A stretch of DNA of 6,220 nucleotides from Clostridia bacterium (GTDB taxonomy: Bacteria > Bacillota > Clostridia > Oscillospirales > CAG-272), in contig JAFTIV010000040.1 in the NCBI GenBank assembly GCA_017456685.1, positions 1 through 6,220 of the forward strand. The letters run 5' to 3'. A program made the position numbers and the translations under genes. Positions 4,867 to 6,220 of the stretch are shown here, in pieces. How positions within the stretch are numbered: position 1 is the first letter of the stretch; the number at the start of each line of letters is the position of its first letter. The notes below the pieces were generated by a model that did no database searches, was not told the origin of the DNA, and saw only the letters and a list, made by a program, of their open reading frames with translations.

Positions 4867-5965
4867 TTTCTTTAAAAAATATACATCAAACACCTGTGCG
4901 GGAAGCGCAAATCAGCTCTATTTTAGCACAAACGGCAAGGTGCTTACCTCGCGTGCGCTTTATAAAATATTCGCGCAGGGAGAGTATAATTATTCTATTC
5001 TTTTTTCAAACACAATAGATAGCACCTATGCCGATGGAAGCATATCTCAAAAAAATCTTGCTTGCGGTGAGTGGAAAATTCATAGCGCAAGAATAGGTAG
5101 ATGCGCAAAAATGCCTCAGGGTAATGAGGTCTATGCGACAACAGAGATAGATGCGTACGATTTTAAGGAGCTAACCTTTGACGAAAAACGCGAAAAAACG
5201 GTTGCTCCCGCTGAAATCTTCGCAAGTGACCCTGTGAGCTACCGCTTTGAGGCTGGAGAATATTTGTGCCTTGAAATTGAGTATTCGGGAGATATGATAC
5301 CATATCACGAGGAATCAATAATTCCTATATTCGCAAGGGCTGAGCACGGCTGGAAATACGACAAAAGAATGCCACCTGCCTCAATGGTCGGCTGTGACAG
5401 ATGCGTTCAAAGGAGAATTGCCTATGCAGGCGATTCTATAACTCAAGGCATCGGTGTGCCGAACAACTCTTATGAATTTTGGAATGCAAGAGTCTCGGGT
5501 GCACTTGGCGAGAAAAACGCATATTGGAATTTGGGAATAGGCTTCGGCAGGGCAAATGATGCCTCAAGCGATGGCGCGTGGCTTCATAAAATTAAGCAAA
5601 ACGACCTTGTGATTGTGTGCTATGGAGTAAACGATATTTGTCAAGGAATGAGCGAGGAGCAAATAAAGCGCGACCTTGCAACAATTGTTGAGCGCCTTAG
5701 CGAGGCGGGCTGTCAAATTATTTTGCAGACCATTCCTCCCTTTGACTATGATAAAGAGAAAACAGAGCGCTGGCTAAGAATAAATGAGTACATAAAAGCA
5801 GTTCTTTCAAAAAGGGTTGCACTTGTGTTTGATAATGTGCCGTATCTTTCAAAAAGCGAGAGTGAGCCACAGATAGCAAAATATGGTGGACATCCAAACG
5901 AGCAGGGCTGTAAGGTGTGGGCACACGCGCTTGTCGAGGCTATTAAAAAATCAAGCTTGATATAA
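4856..5965 (+). CDS. two-domain SGNH/GDSL-family hydrolase
   Basis: 369 residues without a signal peptide, so probably cytoplasmic. Residues about 190-366 are an SGNH hydrolase. Block I is GDSIT (nucleophile Ser194), block II NLGIGFG (oxyanion glycine, 225-231), block III GVND (Asn259) and block V GGHPNEQG (His346). The Asp normally three residues before the catalytic His is Tyr343, so the enzyme would use a Ser-His dyad or another acid, as reported for some carbohydrate esterases (CE2 type). Residues 1-190 are a beta-rich N-terminal region (LFSNTIDSTYADGS, then GEWKIHSARIG), probably a jelly-roll accessory domain; this is inferred. A role as deacetylase or esterase on a small glycan or sugar is likely but unproven. 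The start is supported by GAGGTG at 4843-4848, inside the HAD gene, 7 nt upstream. The second gene of the operon, with no terminator immediately after its stop. Confidence 0.88.
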   Translation: MSTDFFKKYTSNTCAGSANQLYFSTNGKVLTSRALYKIFAQGEYNYSILFSNTIDSTYADGSISQKNLACGEWKIHSARIGRCAKMPQGNEVYATTEIDAYDFKELTFDEKREKTVAPAEIFASDPVSYRFEAGEYLCLEIEYSGDMIPYHEESIIPIFARAEHGWKYDKRMPPASMVGCDRCVQRRIAYAGDSITQGIGVPNNSYEFWNARVSGALGEKNAYWNLGIGFGRANDASSDGAWLHKIKQNDLVIVCYGVNDICQGMSEEQIKRDLATIVERLSEAGCQIILQTIPPFDYDKEKTERWLRINEYIKAVLSKRVALVFDNVPYLSKSESEPQIAKYGGHPNEQGCKVWAHALVEAIKKSSLI

Positions 5966-5982
5966 CAAAAAAAGCAGAGAAT

Positions 5983-6070
5983 AGGATGATATCCTTAGCG
6001 GAGAATTTTCACTTTGACAAAAGTGCAAGCATCGCATTTGACTGGTCAAACGCAAATATGGGCTAAGCCC
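5983..6070 (+). other. run of four small hairpins after the operon
   Basis: AGGAT-GAT-ATCCT (5983-5995), CACTTT-GACA-AAAGTG (6010-6025), GCaTTTGA-CTGG-TCAAAcGC (6034-6053, one mismatch) and GGGC-TAA-GCCC (6060-6070) follow one another with short spacers. None has a T-run. Such density in 90 bp suggests selection for structure in RNA or DNA, but each hairpin alone is weak. Confidence 0.4.
5986..6066 (+). CDS. possible 26-codon ORF (doubtful)
   Basis: ATG at 5986 to TAA at 6064-6066 would encode 26 residues beginning MISLAENFHFD and ending SNANMG. There is no hydrophobic segment. The only purine-rich upstream site is AGAGAATAGG, which abuts the ATG, so initiation would be poor. It overlaps the hairpins listed for 5983-6070. 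I recognise no family; reported only so it can be checked for conservation. Confidence 0.12.
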   Translation: MISLAENFHFDKSASIAFDWSNANMG

Positions 6071-6084
6071 AAACCCTTATTACA

Positions 6085-6136
6085 AACAGAAAGAGAGAAC
6101 AGACGGTTGATAGCCGAAAGTTCTCTCTTTTCTGTT
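6085..6136 (+). terminator. long terminator-like hairpin ending the operon
   Basis: The arms 6085-6100 and 6120-6136 pair over 16 bp with a single bulged T at 6131. GAGAGAAC (6093-6100) with GTTCTCTC (6120-6127) forms the G/C-containing core, followed on the 3' side by TTTTCTGTT as the U-rich tail. The loop (6101-6119) holds a further CGG/CCG stem. Its position about 120 nt after the SGNH stop makes it the likely operon terminator. Confidence 0.6.
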
Positions 6137-6143
6137 GGTATAA

Positions 6144-6220
6144 AGTGATATTCTTTGCTGACGCAAAGAGTGATATTGTCGCACAACGACAGTGATATTG
6201 AAGCCTTACGGCTTCAGTGA
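6144..6220 (+). repeat. AGTGATATT array with variable hairpins between copies
   Basis: Exact copies of AGTGATATT start at 6144, 6169 and 6191, and a fourth (AGTGA) is cut by the window end at 6216. Each interval is filled by a different perfect hairpin: CTTTGC-TGAC-GCAAAG (6153-6168), GTCG-CACAA-CGAC (6178-6190) and GAAGCC-TTAC-GGCTTC (6200-6215). Periods are 25, 22 and 25 bp. The 9-mer is constant while the stem sequences are unrelated, which is unlike simple tandem repeats, CRISPR or REP elements. No function can be assigned; the array continues beyond the window. Confidence 0.85.

Noticed and set aside
5718..5924. Minus-strand ORF inside the SGNH gene
   Set aside because: It overlaps conserved catalytic blocks of the + strand gene and has no supporting features.
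6144..6220. CRISPR array
   Set aside because: Repeat is only 9 bp and the intervals of 13-16 bp are palindromes, not unique spacers of about 30 bp.

Overview
The window looks like a chromosomal segment of a low-GC Bacillota (Clostridia-type, probably gut-associated) bacterium. The reasons are tRNA genes with encoded CCA, 5S genes of the Clostridia type (GNRA-capped helix IV), G-rich Shine-Dalgarno sites close to AGGAGGTGA, TTGAAA-N17-TACAAT promoters, A-tract/T-tract terminators, and a secreted CxxC-repeat protein of a style familiar from gut Firmicutes. The taxonomic call is an inference.

Positions 1-1345 hold stable-RNA genes and their debris, all on the + strand: tRNA-Lys(CTT), two diverged tandem 5S rRNA genes each with its own conserved leader, a hairpin-rich stretch without an ORF, tRNA-Asn(GTT) and its terminator. 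A 448-bp gap follows. It ends in a second copy of the tRNA-Asn 3' end plus terminator and contains an imperfect inverted repeat and smaller tRNA-like scraps. No 16S or 23S gene lies in the window, although a short segment before each 5S resembles the 23S 3' tail.

Positions 1346-4003 carry two terminator-like hairpins, then a monocistronic gene (1521-3962) with its own promoter and terminator. It encodes an 813-residue exported, membrane-anchored protein with 71 cysteines. Twenty-two short Cys3His modules of two types surround a discoidin-like beta-sandwich domain.

Positions 4014-5965 are a two-gene operon with a promoter nearly identical in layout to the previous one. It encodes a HAD-IIA phosphatase, then, overlapping by 11 nt, an SGNH/GDSL hydrolase with an extra N-terminal domain. 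Both appear cytoplasmic. A joint role in removing phosphate and acyl groups from small sugar-like metabolites is only a guess.

Positions 5966-6220 are a run of hairpins, then the start of an unusual array: the 9-mer AGTGATATT repeated, with a different small hairpin between each pair of copies, running off the window edge. The 5S pair with compensatory changes, the interrupted tRNA-Asn copy, the Cys3His surface protein and the 9-mer/hairpin array are the parts most worth a second look.
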